Below, piece by piece: positions 56,764 through 64,000 of a stretch of DNA of 64,000 bases. The stretch covers positions 1 to 64,000 of the forward strand of contig NZ_JAGOLP010000007.1 in NCBI RefSeq assembly GCF_017994015.1, read 5' to 3'. The stretch is from Ferrovibrio sp. Lineage in GTDB: Bacteria > Pseudomonadota > Alphaproteobacteria > Ferrovibrionales > Ferrovibrionaceae. Position 1 is the stretch's first letter, and the number at the start of each line of letters is the position of its first letter. The notes below the pieces were generated by a model. The model did no database searches. It saw nothing but the letters and a program-made list of their open reading frames with translations, and had not been told where the DNA came from. The translations under genes were made by a program, and so were the position numbers.

Positions 56764-57239
56764 CCATGGACACCACTTTGCGCCCGGCTGAAATCGCGGT
56801 GGAACTGCCGGCGGCCAGTGATGCCGGGCTGCATTTCATTGGCCGCATCCATACACCCTGGGCCACGCGCGACCTCTGCCCGCGCCAGGGCAAGCCGGAT
56901 GGGCCGCTTTGCCGCGTGGAGGTTTTTGCGCCCTGGCTGCCGGCGCTGGACGGCGTGGAAGCCTTTGCGCAGCTGGAAATTCTCTACTGGCTTGACCGTT
57001 CGCGGCGCGATCTGGTGCAGCAAAGCCCGGGCCGCAACGGCCAGGCGCATGGCACCTTCTCGCTACGCTCGCCGCTCAGGCCCAATCCGATCGGCCTGTC
57101 GCGTGTGGTGCTGGAGCGGCGCGAGGGCAACAGCCTGCTGGTGCGTGGCCTGGATTGCCTGGACGGCACGCCGCTGCTGGATATCAAGCCGGACCATTGC
57201 CGCTTCGCTGCCCAGACTACAACCCCAGCCGCGCCTTAA
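56760..57239 (+). CDS. trmO: tRNA (t6A37)-N6-methyltransferase TrmO
   Basis: A 159-residue TsaA/TrmO (YaeB) family protein that N6-methylates threonylcarbamoyladenosine at position 37 of tRNAs reading ACN codons. Conserved blocks: FIGRIHTPWATRDLCPRQG, PALDGVEAFAQLEILYWLDRS, and SLRSPLRPNPIGLSRVVLE. It is shorter than E. coli TrmO because it lacks the C-terminal domain. The ATG used overlaps the HTH gene stop; an ATG two codons later is possible. Confidence 0.85.
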   Translation: MTMDTTLRPAEIAVELPAASDAGLHFIGRIHTPWATRDLCPRQGKPDGPLCRVEVFAPWLPALDGVEAFAQLEILYWLDRSRRDLVQQSPGRNGQAHGTFSLRSPLRPNPIGLSRVVLERREGNSLLVRGLDCLDGTPLLDIKPDHCRFAAQTTTPAAP

Positions 57240-57634
57240 CCATTTTTGACGGCCAGGCCAAAAAGCAGCGCCAGCAGCCAGAACAGGATGGCGATCAGGC
57301 CGGCAAATAGCGCGTAGCGCAGATAGATTTCCTGCAAGGTGCCGGCAATCAGGCGCTGGGCATGGGCTGGCAGCAAATCCACCTGACGATCCAGCAGGAT
57401 CCAGAGTTCGGTCTGCTTGTAGGACCGCCTTGTCACCGTCTGCGCCTTGAGCAGCAGCACAGTGGCCGTGAGCAAAGTGAGGATGGCGCCGCATTTCAGC
57501 GCCAGCACCGGCTCGAAGATCAGGCCGATCATGCAGCACCAGATCGCCAGCGCAGCGAAAAAGCAGCCGCGCCCAACCGAAAGGAAGGCCAGGCGGCGGA
57601 TACGCAGGGCGGTGGCTTCAAAATCCTCCGCCAT
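57236..57634 (-). CDS. Small membrane protein of unknown function
   Basis: A 132-residue protein with about three hydrophobic helices (about 21-41, 46-62 and a C-terminal one at 108-127) separated by a charged stretch KAQTVTRRSYKQTELWILLDR. No family recognised. The AGGAG site before the ATG is good. It ends four bases into trmO's stop, tail to tail, and is the last of three adjacent small membrane-protein genes. Confidence 0.65.
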   Translation of the reverse strand: MAEDFEATALRIRRLAFLSVGRGCFFAALAIWCCMIGLIFEPVLALKCGAILTLLTATVLLLKAQTVTRRSYKQTELWILLDRQVDLLPAHAQRLIAGTLQEIYLRYALFAGLIAILFWLLALLFGLAVKNG

Positions 57635-57644
57635 GGCGCTCCTG

Positions 57645-57947
57645 TCAGATCAATCCGGGCAATGTGAGCAGAAAGGCGGCGCCGAGCCAGACCAGCATCG
57701 AGGCCATATCGCTTTCGCGCCGCCCGGTGAGCCGCTCGAACAAAGCCGCCGGCACACCAGACAGGATCAGGGTGGAAACCGACACGATCAGCGAAGTGCC
57801 ATACAGGATGACGATGGGGGTTTGCGGGGCGAATTCCGGCAGCCAGACCGGCGACCACACAAAAACCAGCGGCACAATCGGCGAGACAAAGCCATTGACC
57901 AGCGTGACCCCAAGCATGGCGATGAAGATGGTTTGCGGATTGAACAT
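57645..57947 (-). CDS. Small membrane protein of unknown function
   Basis: A 100-residue hydrophobic protein with three likely helices (about 5-25, 42-68 and 83-99). No known domain. A GGGAGG site lies seven bases before the ATG. It starts three bases after the gene upstream ends, so they are cotranscribed. Confidence 0.65.
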   Translation of the reverse strand: MFNPQTIFIAMLGVTLVNGFVSPIVPLVFVWSPVWLPEFAPQTPIVILYGTSLIVSVSTLILSGVPAALFERLTGRRESDMASMLVWLGAAFLLTLPGLI

Positions 57948-57950
57948 GGC

Positions 57951-58265
57951 TCAGCCTCCCAAGCCCGGCGCCATGCCATAGCGCGCAAACAGCACATAGG
58001 CGATATAGCGCAGCAGAAAAGCCCAGAAGGCGGTGACCACCGGCAACAGGCGCGGCAGCACAAAGGCCGGCGTGAAAAACCCCACCAGCCGCACCGGCCA
58101 TTCGGTCAGCCGCACAAACCAGCGATAGATGTAGTTGGTGCTGTCGGGCGGCAGGAAGCCGCTCATCAGGAAGCGGCCGACACAGGTCCAGCCAATAGTG
58201 GCGAGGCCATAGGCGACGATCCAGAAGGGCAGGAAATCCCAGAAGAAATCAGGCTTTTCAGACAT
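57951..58265 (-). CDS. Small membrane protein of unknown function
   Basis: A 104-residue protein with an N-terminal aromatic-rich helix (FFWDFLPFWIVAYGLATIGW) and a C-terminal hydrophobic region (VVTAFWAFLLRYIAYVLFARYG). No family recognised. The ATG at 58265 (MSEKPDFF) is chosen over one seven codons earlier. It lies just downstream of the symporter terminator. Confidence 0.6.
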   Translation of the reverse strand: MSEKPDFFWDFLPFWIVAYGLATIGWTCVGRFLMSGFLPPDSTNYIYRWFVRLTEWPVRLVGFFTPAFVLPRLLPVVTAFWAFLLRYIAYVLFARYGMAPGLGG

Positions 58266-58284
58266 ACGGTTTCCACACTCGGAC

Positions 58285-58322
58285 AAAAAAAGCGGCGGGG
58301 ACCATCATATGATCCCCGCCGC
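58285..58322 (-). terminator. Rho-independent terminator of the symporter operon
   Basis: A 10-bp stem GCGGCGGGGA / TCCCCGCCGC with an 11-base loop, followed on the minus strand by seven T. It lies about 25 bases past the symporter stop codon. Confidence 0.9.
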
Positions 58323-58345
58323 CCGTTACAAGCAAGCGTTAGCGC

Positions 58346-60187
58346 TTAGTGGCTAACGGCATCGCGCGCATCAGCCAGCTTCACTTCACCCGCCGGGATA
58401 CGGATCGAGTCGATGAAGTCCTGCATCTCCTTCGAGGGCGCAGCCGTGAACAGGCTGACCACGTAGGTGGTGATGAAGGCGGCCGGAATGCCGAACAACC
58501 CGCAAGAGATGTTCTTCACACCAAACCAGAGCGGAGCGCCATAGAACTGCGTGGTGACGAGGTAGTACACGCAGACGCCATAGCCCGCCAGCATACCGGC
58601 AACCGCACCGGCATTGCTGGTGCGCTTCCACCAGATCCCCATCACCAGCGCCGGGAACAGGCCCGAAGCGGCAATCGAGAAGGCCCAGGCCACCATCGCC
58701 AGGATGGTGGAAGGCTTCTGCGCCGCCACATAGGCCGAGGCGATGGCCACAACGATCAGCAACACGCGGCTGATGATCAGGCGGCGCTGGGTCGGCGCTT
58801 CCGGATCGATCATGCGGTAGTAGATATCGTGGCTGAGCGCATTGGCGATGGCCAGAAGCAGGCCGTCGGCGGTGGAAAGCGCCGCCGCCAGACCACCAGC
58901 GGCCACCAGGCCGGCGATGACATAGGGCAGACCGGCGATTTCCGGCGTGGCCAGCACGATGGCGTCGGCCGCGATACGGAACTCACTGAGCTGCAAGATG
59001 CCGTCAGCATTGCCCTTCACGCCTTTGCACAGCGCGTAGATCGTATCGGCATTGGCGGCATCGCAGGCGCCGACCAGGCCGATGGCACCCCACGACTGCA
59101 CCCAGGAGGGCAAAGCCGAGATCTGCTGACCGATCACGTTCTGATACACTTCCAGCTTGGCAAACGCGGCATAGGACGGCGCCGTGAAATAAAGCAGGAA
59201 GATGAAGAACAGGCTCCACGCCACCGACTTGCGGGCATCACGCACGCTGGGCGTGGTGAAGTAGCGCATCAGGATGTGCGGCAGAGCAGCCGTGCCAACC
59301 ATGAGACAGAAGATCAGTGCGAAGAAGTTCATCGCATCGGTGAAATTCATCACGCCTTTGGCATCGGAAAATACCGCCGTGTGGCCCTTGACCACGCCGA
59401 GCGTCTTTTCCAGCACCTCGATCTTCTCCAGCGCCTGACCATACATCAACTGCGGGATCGGCACGCCGGTCACCTTCATCGACAGGATGACCACCGGGAT
59501 CAGGTAGGCGATGATGAGGATGATATACTGCGCCACCTGGGTCCAGGTAACCGCGCGCATACCGCCCAGCATCGAGCAGACCAGAATGCCGGCAAGACCA
59601 ACGAACACCGCAACCTCGAACGAGATGCCGAGGAAACGCGAGGCGATGATGCCAACGCCGAAAATCTGCGCCGTCACATAAGTGAAGGACGCAGAGATCA
59701 GCACGATCACACCCGCGAAGCGGGCCAGATTGCCGCCATAACGAGCGCCGAGGAAGTCAGGCACGGTATACTGGCCGAACTTGCGCAGATAGGGCGCCAG
59801 CAGGATCGACACCAGCAGGTAGCCGCCGGTCCAGCCGAGCACGAAGGCCAAGCCATCATAGCCAAGCAGGTAGAGCGAACCGGCCATGCCGATGAACGAC
59901 GCGGCACTCATCCAGTCGGAACCAGTGGCCATGCCGTTATAGAGCGCCGGCACGCGGCGACCGGCGACGTAGTATTCGCCCATTTCAGAAGTGCGTGAGA
60001 TCACGCCGATCAGCGCGTAAACGCCGATGGTCATGAACACGAACAGATAGCCGATCACCTGATTGGAGACGCCCATCTGTTCAAGAATGGCGAGGAAGAT
60101 CACGAACCCGGCGAAACCGCCGGTATAGATGGCGTAGATCTTGCCGAGGTTGTTGATAAAACCGCCGCCTTGCGAATTGTCAGCCAT
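58346..60187 (-). CDS. Sodium:solute symporter (acetate/monocarboxylate, VC_2705-type)
   Basis: A 613-residue transporter of the SSS family with about 13-14 hydrophobic helices. Landmarks are GMATGSDWMSAASFIGMAG, LGWTGGYLLVSILLAPYLRKFG, and PHILMRYFTTPSVRDARKSVAW. The last two are typical of ActP-like acetate carriers. It is encoded together with a DUF4212 protein, the usual partner of this subgroup. An AAGGGGGG site lies before the ATG, and an own terminator follows. Confidence 0.92.
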   Translation of the reverse strand: MADNSQGGGFINNLGKIYAIYTGGFAGFVIFLAILEQMGVSNQVIGYLFVFMTIGVYALIGVISRTSEMGEYYVAGRRVPALYNGMATGSDWMSAASFIGMAGSLYLLGYDGLAFVLGWTGGYLLVSILLAPYLRKFGQYTVPDFLGARYGGNLARFAGVIVLISASFTYVTAQIFGVGIIASRFLGISFEVAVFVGLAGILVCSMLGGMRAVTWTQVAQYIILIIAYLIPVVILSMKVTGVPIPQLMYGQALEKIEVLEKTLGVVKGHTAVFSDAKGVMNFTDAMNFFALIFCLMVGTAALPHILMRYFTTPSVRDARKSVAWSLFFIFLLYFTAPSYAAFAKLEVYQNVIGQQISALPSWVQSWGAIGLVGACDAANADTIYALCKGVKGNADGILQLSEFRIAADAIVLATPEIAGLPYVIAGLVAAGGLAAALSTADGLLLAIANALSHDIYYRMIDPEAPTQRRLIISRVLLIVVAIASAYVAAQKPSTILAMVAWAFSIAASGLFPALVMGIWWKRTSNAGAVAGMLAGYGVCVYYLVTTQFYGAPLWFGVKNISCGLFGIPAAFITTYVVSLFTAAPSKEMQDFIDSIRIPAGEVKLADARDAVSH

Positions 60188-60200
60188 GGCTGCGCCCCCC

Positions 60201-60467
60201 TTATTCGTCTTCAGCCACGCCGAACTCTTCGTCAATCTCGTTCTGCTTGCCAGCAAACCAGAACAGCGAGACGACGAAGATGATCAGCGAGCCTTGCGCG
60301 GCCATGTAAAAGCCGAGCGGGAAACCGATGATCCGGATGCCGTTGAGCTGCGGCGCAAAGAAATGCACGCCGAAGCCAGCGACAAACCAGATGGCGAGCA
60401 TGGTCCACATCAGCCCCGACGTGCGGGACCAATAGGCCTGGGCCTTTTCCGGTGAAAGTTGAGTCAT
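60201..60467 (-). CDS. DUF4212 small membrane subunit of the symporter
   Basis: An 88-residue protein with two helices (about 19-39 and 47-70) and an acidic tail (NEIDEEFGVAEDE). It matches DUF4212, which almost always precedes VC_2705-type symporters. The ATG at 60467 with AGGAG upstream is chosen over an upstream frame. It starts the operon; the symporter begins 13 bases after it. Confidence 0.9.
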   Translation of the reverse strand: MTQLSPEKAQAYWSRTSGLMWTMLAIWFVAGFGVHFFAPQLNGIRIIGFPLGFYMAAQGSLIIFVVSLFWFAGKQNEIDEEFGVAEDE

Positions 60468-60734
60468 GTTTGGCGCTCCTGCCCCTTTTAATTCGTTTGT
60501 GTGTTCGAGCATCCGCACGGAGAGGCAATGCAAACCCCTCGATTCCTCCCCTACGTGTCTGAGACTATAGCGAGGGTGTAAATTTTCGTTCATTAGACCA
60601 TAGTCGAAATTCGTTGCCGTGCCGGTTTTGCCTTTGGCTGTAAATCTTTAGTAAATTGTCAGAGCGTCATGCAAAAATGCGGTGCAGCCGGCCGAGCCGG
60701 GCGCTAAATAGGGTGGATATAAATGGGAGGCAGC

Positions 60735-61376
60735 ATGGAAATGGCATTGTCCGAGCGCGGCTTGTTGCAGCGCGGCATGGATTTCTTTTTTCCTCCCAAG
60801 GTGAGCGACCTGCCCGGCCTGCGCCAGTTTGTGGCCGGCGAAGCCGCCTATCTGGCGCAGAAATCGGTGATCGGCTATTGCCGGGTGAAAACCCTGCTTG
60901 CCTTCGAGAAACTGATGAAGGAAACAATCTTCCGCGAATTGCTGGAGATTTGCCGCTGGGAAGCCTATTCGCTCACTCTGGCAGACACGCTGATCGTGGC
61001 TGAGGGCTGCTTGCGCCCCGGTGATGCCGGCCAGCGCGCCGCCGTGGCCGAAGGCCTGCGGCTGCTTTATGCCGACATCCTCAATGAAGCCGTGCCGGCG
61101 CATCGACCGCAGGGCTGGGCTGATCGCATCGCCGAATTCGACCAGCGTTTTGCGCTTAGCAGCCAGGCAGCGCCGCAGCCGCCCGAACAGGTTATCCGCG
61201 CCACGGCCAGCACCATCCATGAACTGGCGCCAATTCATACCAAGCTAAAGCGCAATGATCTGGAAGTGATTGCCGGCGATCTTGGCTTCAACATGGTGGC
61301 TTTGCGCACCAGCATGGGCAAACGCTTCCAGTTGGCAGACCTGGCCGCTGCCCTGGCTGCCCGCCGCAGCAACTGA
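60735..61376 (+). CDS. Helical protein of unknown function
   Basis: A 213-residue, mostly alpha-helical protein with no recognised domain or membrane segment. It includes MDFFFPPKVSDLPGLRQFVAGEAA and a C-terminal MGKRFQLADLAAALAARR. The ATG at 60735 has GGGAGG upstream; an ATG four codons earlier is possible. It is divergent from the symporter and 12 bases before an exonuclease gene, so it may belong to the same regulatory module. Confidence 0.7.
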   Translation: MEMALSERGLLQRGMDFFFPPKVSDLPGLRQFVAGEAAYLAQKSVIGYCRVKTLLAFEKLMKETIFRELLEICRWEAYSLTLADTLIVAEGCLRPGDAGQRAAVAEGLRLLYADILNEAVPAHRPQGWADRIAEFDQRFALSSQAAPQPPEQVIRATASTIHELAPIHTKLKRNDLEVIAGDLGFNMVALRTSMGKRFQLADLAAALAARRSN

Positions 61377-61388
61377 GCCTGGCGCGGC

Positions 61389-62132
61389 ATGGCCCGCACG
61401 CTGCCCCTGCCCCGCCGCATGATCGCCGCCTGGCGCCGGCTTGGCATGGGTCGGCGGCGGCGCCTGGCGGAAAGCGAACCCGGCCTGCCCGCCACCCTGG
61501 CGCTGCATGACCTGCCGCTGGCGGTGCTGGATACCGAGACCACCGGACTCAATCCGCTGAAGGATCGCATCGTCAGCATCGGCGGCCTGCATTGGCGCCA
61601 GGATGCCGCCGAAGCCTTGCAGCTTGACCTGCGGGTGCATCCCGGCCGCCCGATCCCGGCCAGCGCCACGCGCATACACGGCATCGACAATGCCGCCGTG
61701 GCCGCCGCACCGCCCTTTGCCCTGATCGGCGGTATGGTGATCCGCTTCTGGCAGCATCGTGTATTGCTGGGCCACAATATCGGCTTTGACCTGGCCTTGC
61801 TCCGAGCCGAGGCCGAGCGGGCCAGGCTGCCATTTCGCCGCCCGCCAGCCGCACTGGATATCGGCCTGCTTTATGCCGCACTATTTCCGCGTGAACAGAG
61901 CTATACGCTGGAAGGCATCGCCGCACGGCTGGATGTGCATATCCAGCACCGCCATGAAGCCCTGGGCGATTGCGAAACCGCAGCGGCCTTGTGGTGTGCC
62001 TTGCGGCCACATCTTGCCGCCCAGGGCGTCGGCACCTTGGGGGCGGCGCGTGAATTGATGTGCCGGCCGCGCGATCTGGTGTTCAACCAGCGCCAGGCCG
62101 GCTGGGCGCTAGATCTGCTGCTGCCGGAATAG
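61389..62132 (+). CDS. 3'-5' exonuclease (DnaQ/epsilon-like)
   Basis: A 247-residue DEDDh exonuclease. Exo I is VLDTETTGLNPLKDRIVSIG, Exo II is LLGHNIGFDLALL, and Exo III has the histidine and aspartate in HRHEALGDCETAAAL. The basic N terminus (RRLGMGRRRRLAE) may bind nucleic acid. Such exonucleases often sit beside the CBS/DUF294 gene and acetate-type symporters. The role is unknown. Confidence 0.85.
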   Translation: MARTLPLPRRMIAAWRRLGMGRRRRLAESEPGLPATLALHDLPLAVLDTETTGLNPLKDRIVSIGGLHWRQDAAEALQLDLRVHPGRPIPASATRIHGIDNAAVAAAPPFALIGGMVIRFWQHRVLLGHNIGFDLALLRAEAERARLPFRRPPAALDIGLLYAALFPREQSYTLEGIAARLDVHIQHRHEALGDCETAAALWCALRPHLAAQGVGTLGAARELMCRPRDLVFNQRQAGWALDLLLPE

Positions 62133-62136
62133 CGCC

Positions 62137-63567
62137 ATGTCAGACAGCCCGCACCTGCTTGATCCCGGCCCCTATCGCAAACGCATCGGCAGTTTGATGC
62201 GCCGCCCGGCCACCAGCCTTGATCTTAGCTGCAGCCTGGCTGATGCGGCGCAATTGATGGCCGCACAGAATATCGGCGCCCTGCTGGTGAGCGAGTATGA
62301 ACGCCCGGTCGGCATCCTGACCGAACGTGACCTGACCCGGGCACTGGCCCGGCTTGGCGCGGCTGCTGCCGACCTGCCGGTGGGCCAGGCGATGACACGC
62401 GGCATCATCAGCCTGCCGGAAGATGCCTTGCTGTTCCGCGCCATCGGCCGTATGCGGCGGCTCAATCTGCGCTATCTGGCAGTCACCGACGGGCGCGGCG
62501 ATTATGTCGGCATGGTTTCGGCACGCGCCTTGCTGCGCCAGCGCGCCGCCGAGGCGCAGAGTGTCAGCGACGGCATAGAGGGCGCCAGCGATGCTGCCAG
62601 CCTGGGCGCGGTGCGCGCCGCCCTGCCCGATCTATGCCGCGCCCTGCTGGAAGAAAAACTCAGCCCCAGCGAAATCGCCGCCGTGATCAGCGGCATCTAT
62701 GCCGATATCACCACCCGCGCCGCCAGTCTGGTGGAAGCGCAATTGCAGGCCGAGAACGATCCCGCCCCGGCGCCCTGGTGTTTGCTGATGCTGGGCTCGG
62801 GCGGGCGCGGTGAAAGCCTGCTGGTGCCGGATCAGGACAATGCCATCATCCAGGCTGGCAGCAGCGAGGATGACGGCTGGTATGCCCGCGCCGGCAAGCG
62901 TATTTCCGACTTGCTGGATACCGCCGGCATTCCCTATTGCAAGGGCGGCGTGATGGCGATGAACACGGCCTGGCGCGGTGCCCAGGGGCAGTGGCGCGCC
63001 CGCGTGGTGGAATGGGTGCGGCGGCATTCTGCGGAAGCCCTGCTCAACGTGGATATCTTCTTTGACTTGCAGCCGATTCATGGCGAACGCCGGCTGGGCG
63101 AGCAATTACGCAGTGAAGCCCTGGCTGCCGCCCGCGCTTCGCCGCTTTTCCTGCGCCTGCTGGCCGAACAGGCGGCACAGATTCATCCCGCCATCGGCCT
63201 GTTTGGCCGCCTGGTGGAAAAGGAAGGCTTGGTTGATCTCAAGCTGGGCGGCCTGCTGCCGCTGGTCAGCGCCGCCCGCTGCATGGCGCTAAAGCTCGGC
63301 CTGCCCGCCACCGCCACCCAGGCGCGGCTGCGCGGCGCCGCCGAGTTGGGCCATATCAGCACCGAAGATCTGGAAGGCCTGCTCAAGGCGCATGAACTGA
63401 TCCTCGGCCTGCTGCTGCGCCAGCAACTGGCCGATCTTGCCGCTGGCCGCAAGCCTGGCAGCCGCTTGCCGGTGGCTGCCATCAGCAAGGCCGACCGCGC
63501 CAGGCTGAAAGCGGCGCTGCGGCATCTGGAAATGCTGCCCGACATGGTGCGCAACGTGCTGACTTAG
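62137..63567 (+). CDS. CBS-domain / DUF294 nucleotidyltransferase-like signalling protein
   Basis: A 476-residue protein. Two CBS repeats span about residues 16-145 (GALLVSEYERPVGILTERDL and LAVTDGRGDYVGMVSARAL) and could bind an adenosine nucleotide. A DUF294 GlnD-like nucleotidyltransferase domain follows (LGSGGRGESLLVPDQDNA), then the DUF294 C-terminal domain with AHELILGLLLRQQLADLAAG. It probably uridylylates or adenylylates an unknown partner in response to nucleotide levels. It lies four bases after the exonuclease gene. Confidence 0.87.
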   Translation: MSDSPHLLDPGPYRKRIGSLMRRPATSLDLSCSLADAAQLMAAQNIGALLVSEYERPVGILTERDLTRALARLGAAAADLPVGQAMTRGIISLPEDALLFRAIGRMRRLNLRYLAVTDGRGDYVGMVSARALLRQRAAEAQSVSDGIEGASDAASLGAVRAALPDLCRALLEEKLSPSEIAAVISGIYADITTRAASLVEAQLQAENDPAPAPWCLLMLGSGGRGESLLVPDQDNAIIQAGSSEDDGWYARAGKRISDLLDTAGIPYCKGGVMAMNTAWRGAQGQWRARVVEWVRRHSAEALLNVDIFFDLQPIHGERRLGEQLRSEALAAARASPLFLRLLAEQAAQIHPAIGLFGRLVEKEGLVDLKLGGLLPLVSAARCMALKLGLPATATQARLRGAAELGHISTEDLEGLLKAHELILGLLLRQQLADLAAGRKPGSRLPVAAISKADRARLKAALRHLEMLPDMVRNVLT

Positions 63568-63627
63568 ATCAAGGCGCACTGATAGCTGAAGCGGCAGAAT
63601 GGCGCGCAGCAAAAGAAGGATGCAGCG

Positions 63628-63840
63628 ATGAGCGCCTATCAACTGGTCAACAAGCATGTCGAAGCCGCCTTGGCCGAAGCCCAGGCCGCCGGCATGGCGC
63701 CGGAAACCATCGCCAGCAATCTGCTGGCCGAAGCCGTGCGTATCCTCAAACAGCATCGACCGCTCGACAATGTGCGTTCGGAATTGCAATTCGCCATCGA
63801 AAATCTGGAAGACCGCGATTACGAATTCATGCGGCCGTGA
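63628..63840 (+). CDS. Small conserved-looking helical protein
   Basis: A 70-residue helical protein (VNKHVEAALAEAQAAGMAPE and AVRILKQHRPLDNV). An AGAAGGATG ribosome site supports translation. No domain recognised. It follows the CBS protein by 60 bases. Confidence 0.6.
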   Translation: MSAYQLVNKHVEAALAEAQAAGMAPETIASNLLAEAVRILKQHRPLDNVRSELQFAIENLEDRDYEFMRP

Positions 63841-63847
63841 TGGAGCG

Positions 63848-64000
63848 TCAGCCGCCGAGCATGCCACGCAGCCTGGCGCCGATGGCGGCCAGGCGCGGGC
63901 CAATATCCTCCAGCAGTTTTTTGCGCGGCAGCAGATAGGCCGGGCCGCCGCAATTGAGCGCGAAACTGAGCGCGCCGCCGCCGCCATCCACCGGCACGCC
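63848..64000 (-). CDS. IclR-family transcriptional regulator, C-terminal end only
   Basis: The last 50 codons read GVPVDGGGGALSFALNCGGPAY, then LEDIGPRLAAIGARLRGML, the closing part of the IclR effector-binding domain. The N-terminal helix-turn-helix lies outside the window. The frame is open to the right edge. Confidence 0.7.
   Translation of the reverse strand, partial: GVPVDGGGGALSFALNCGGPAYLLPRKKLLEDIGPRLAAIGARLRGMLGG

Noticed and set aside
63289-63987. 232-codon minus-strand frame at the right edge
   Set aside because: It is not the frame that reads as IclR; the IclR tail lies in another frame and ends at 63848.

Overview
The window is GC-rich, densely packed bacterial chromosome. Gene content points to a motile alphaproteobacterium, most likely of the Rhodospirillales type: a CckA cell-cycle kinase directly behind flhB, an alphaproteobacterial flagellar order (flgB-flgC-fliE-fliQ-fliR-flhB), carA/carB/greA, and a yqeY-like gene followed by dnaG and rpoD. 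The lineage call is inference from gene order and protein style; no rRNA is present.

Layout. 1-4.8 kb: the end of a sulfide dehydrogenase flavoprotein, a small HTH protein, an IlvD/Edd-type dehydratase with an RraA-like partner, and a TetR regulator behind two palindromic operators. 4.8-10.5 kb: an MFS/acyltransferase fusion, recA and cckA. 10.5-15.5 kb: divergent flagellar export and rod genes. 15.7-18.2 kb: an orphan peptide-binding protein and a P1-family peptidase. 18.3-24.1 kb (minus) and 24.3-31.0 kb (plus): a divergent locus holding a large FAD oxidoreductase, a small methyltransferase, a cyclic-nucleotide-binding protein and a degenerate ABC protein on one side. On the other side are four glycosyltransferases, a histidine phosphatase, a NodB-like protein and a small membrane protein. 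The plus-strand genes run by stop/start overlaps into a complete peptide-type ABC importer (31.0-37.0 kb). 37.1-39.7 kb: a membrane histidine kinase with two single-domain response regulators. 39.7-42.9 kb: methyltransferase, metallo-hydrolase, enoyl-CoA hydratase and an OmpR-type regulator. 43.1-48.6 kb: greA, carB and carA, with a toxin/antitoxin-like pair lying antisense between carA and carB. 48.9-53.4 kb: yqeY-like, dnaG, rpoD. 53.6-54.5 kb: a nucleotide cyclase. 54.6-57.2 kb: a CAT-anticodon tRNA followed by compositionally different genes (a nuclease with a reader-like domain, an unknown gene, an HTH gene) and trmO. 57.2-63.8 kb: small membrane proteins and an acetate-type sodium/solute symporter with its DUF4212 partner, divergent from an exonuclease and a CBS/nucleotidyltransferase protein. 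The right edge cuts an IclR-family regulator.

The strongest candidates for something undescribed are: (1) the divergent glycan locus, with an ABC protein that has lost its ATPase motifs and carries three copies of an NBD-like segment, beside a cyclic-nucleotide sensor; (2) the tRNA-adjacent PD-(D/E)XK nuclease fused to an EVE/PUA-like domain; (3) the toxin/antitoxin-like pair embedded antisense in the carbamoyl-phosphate synthetase operon. No CRISPR array, insertion sequence, prophage or rRNA was seen.
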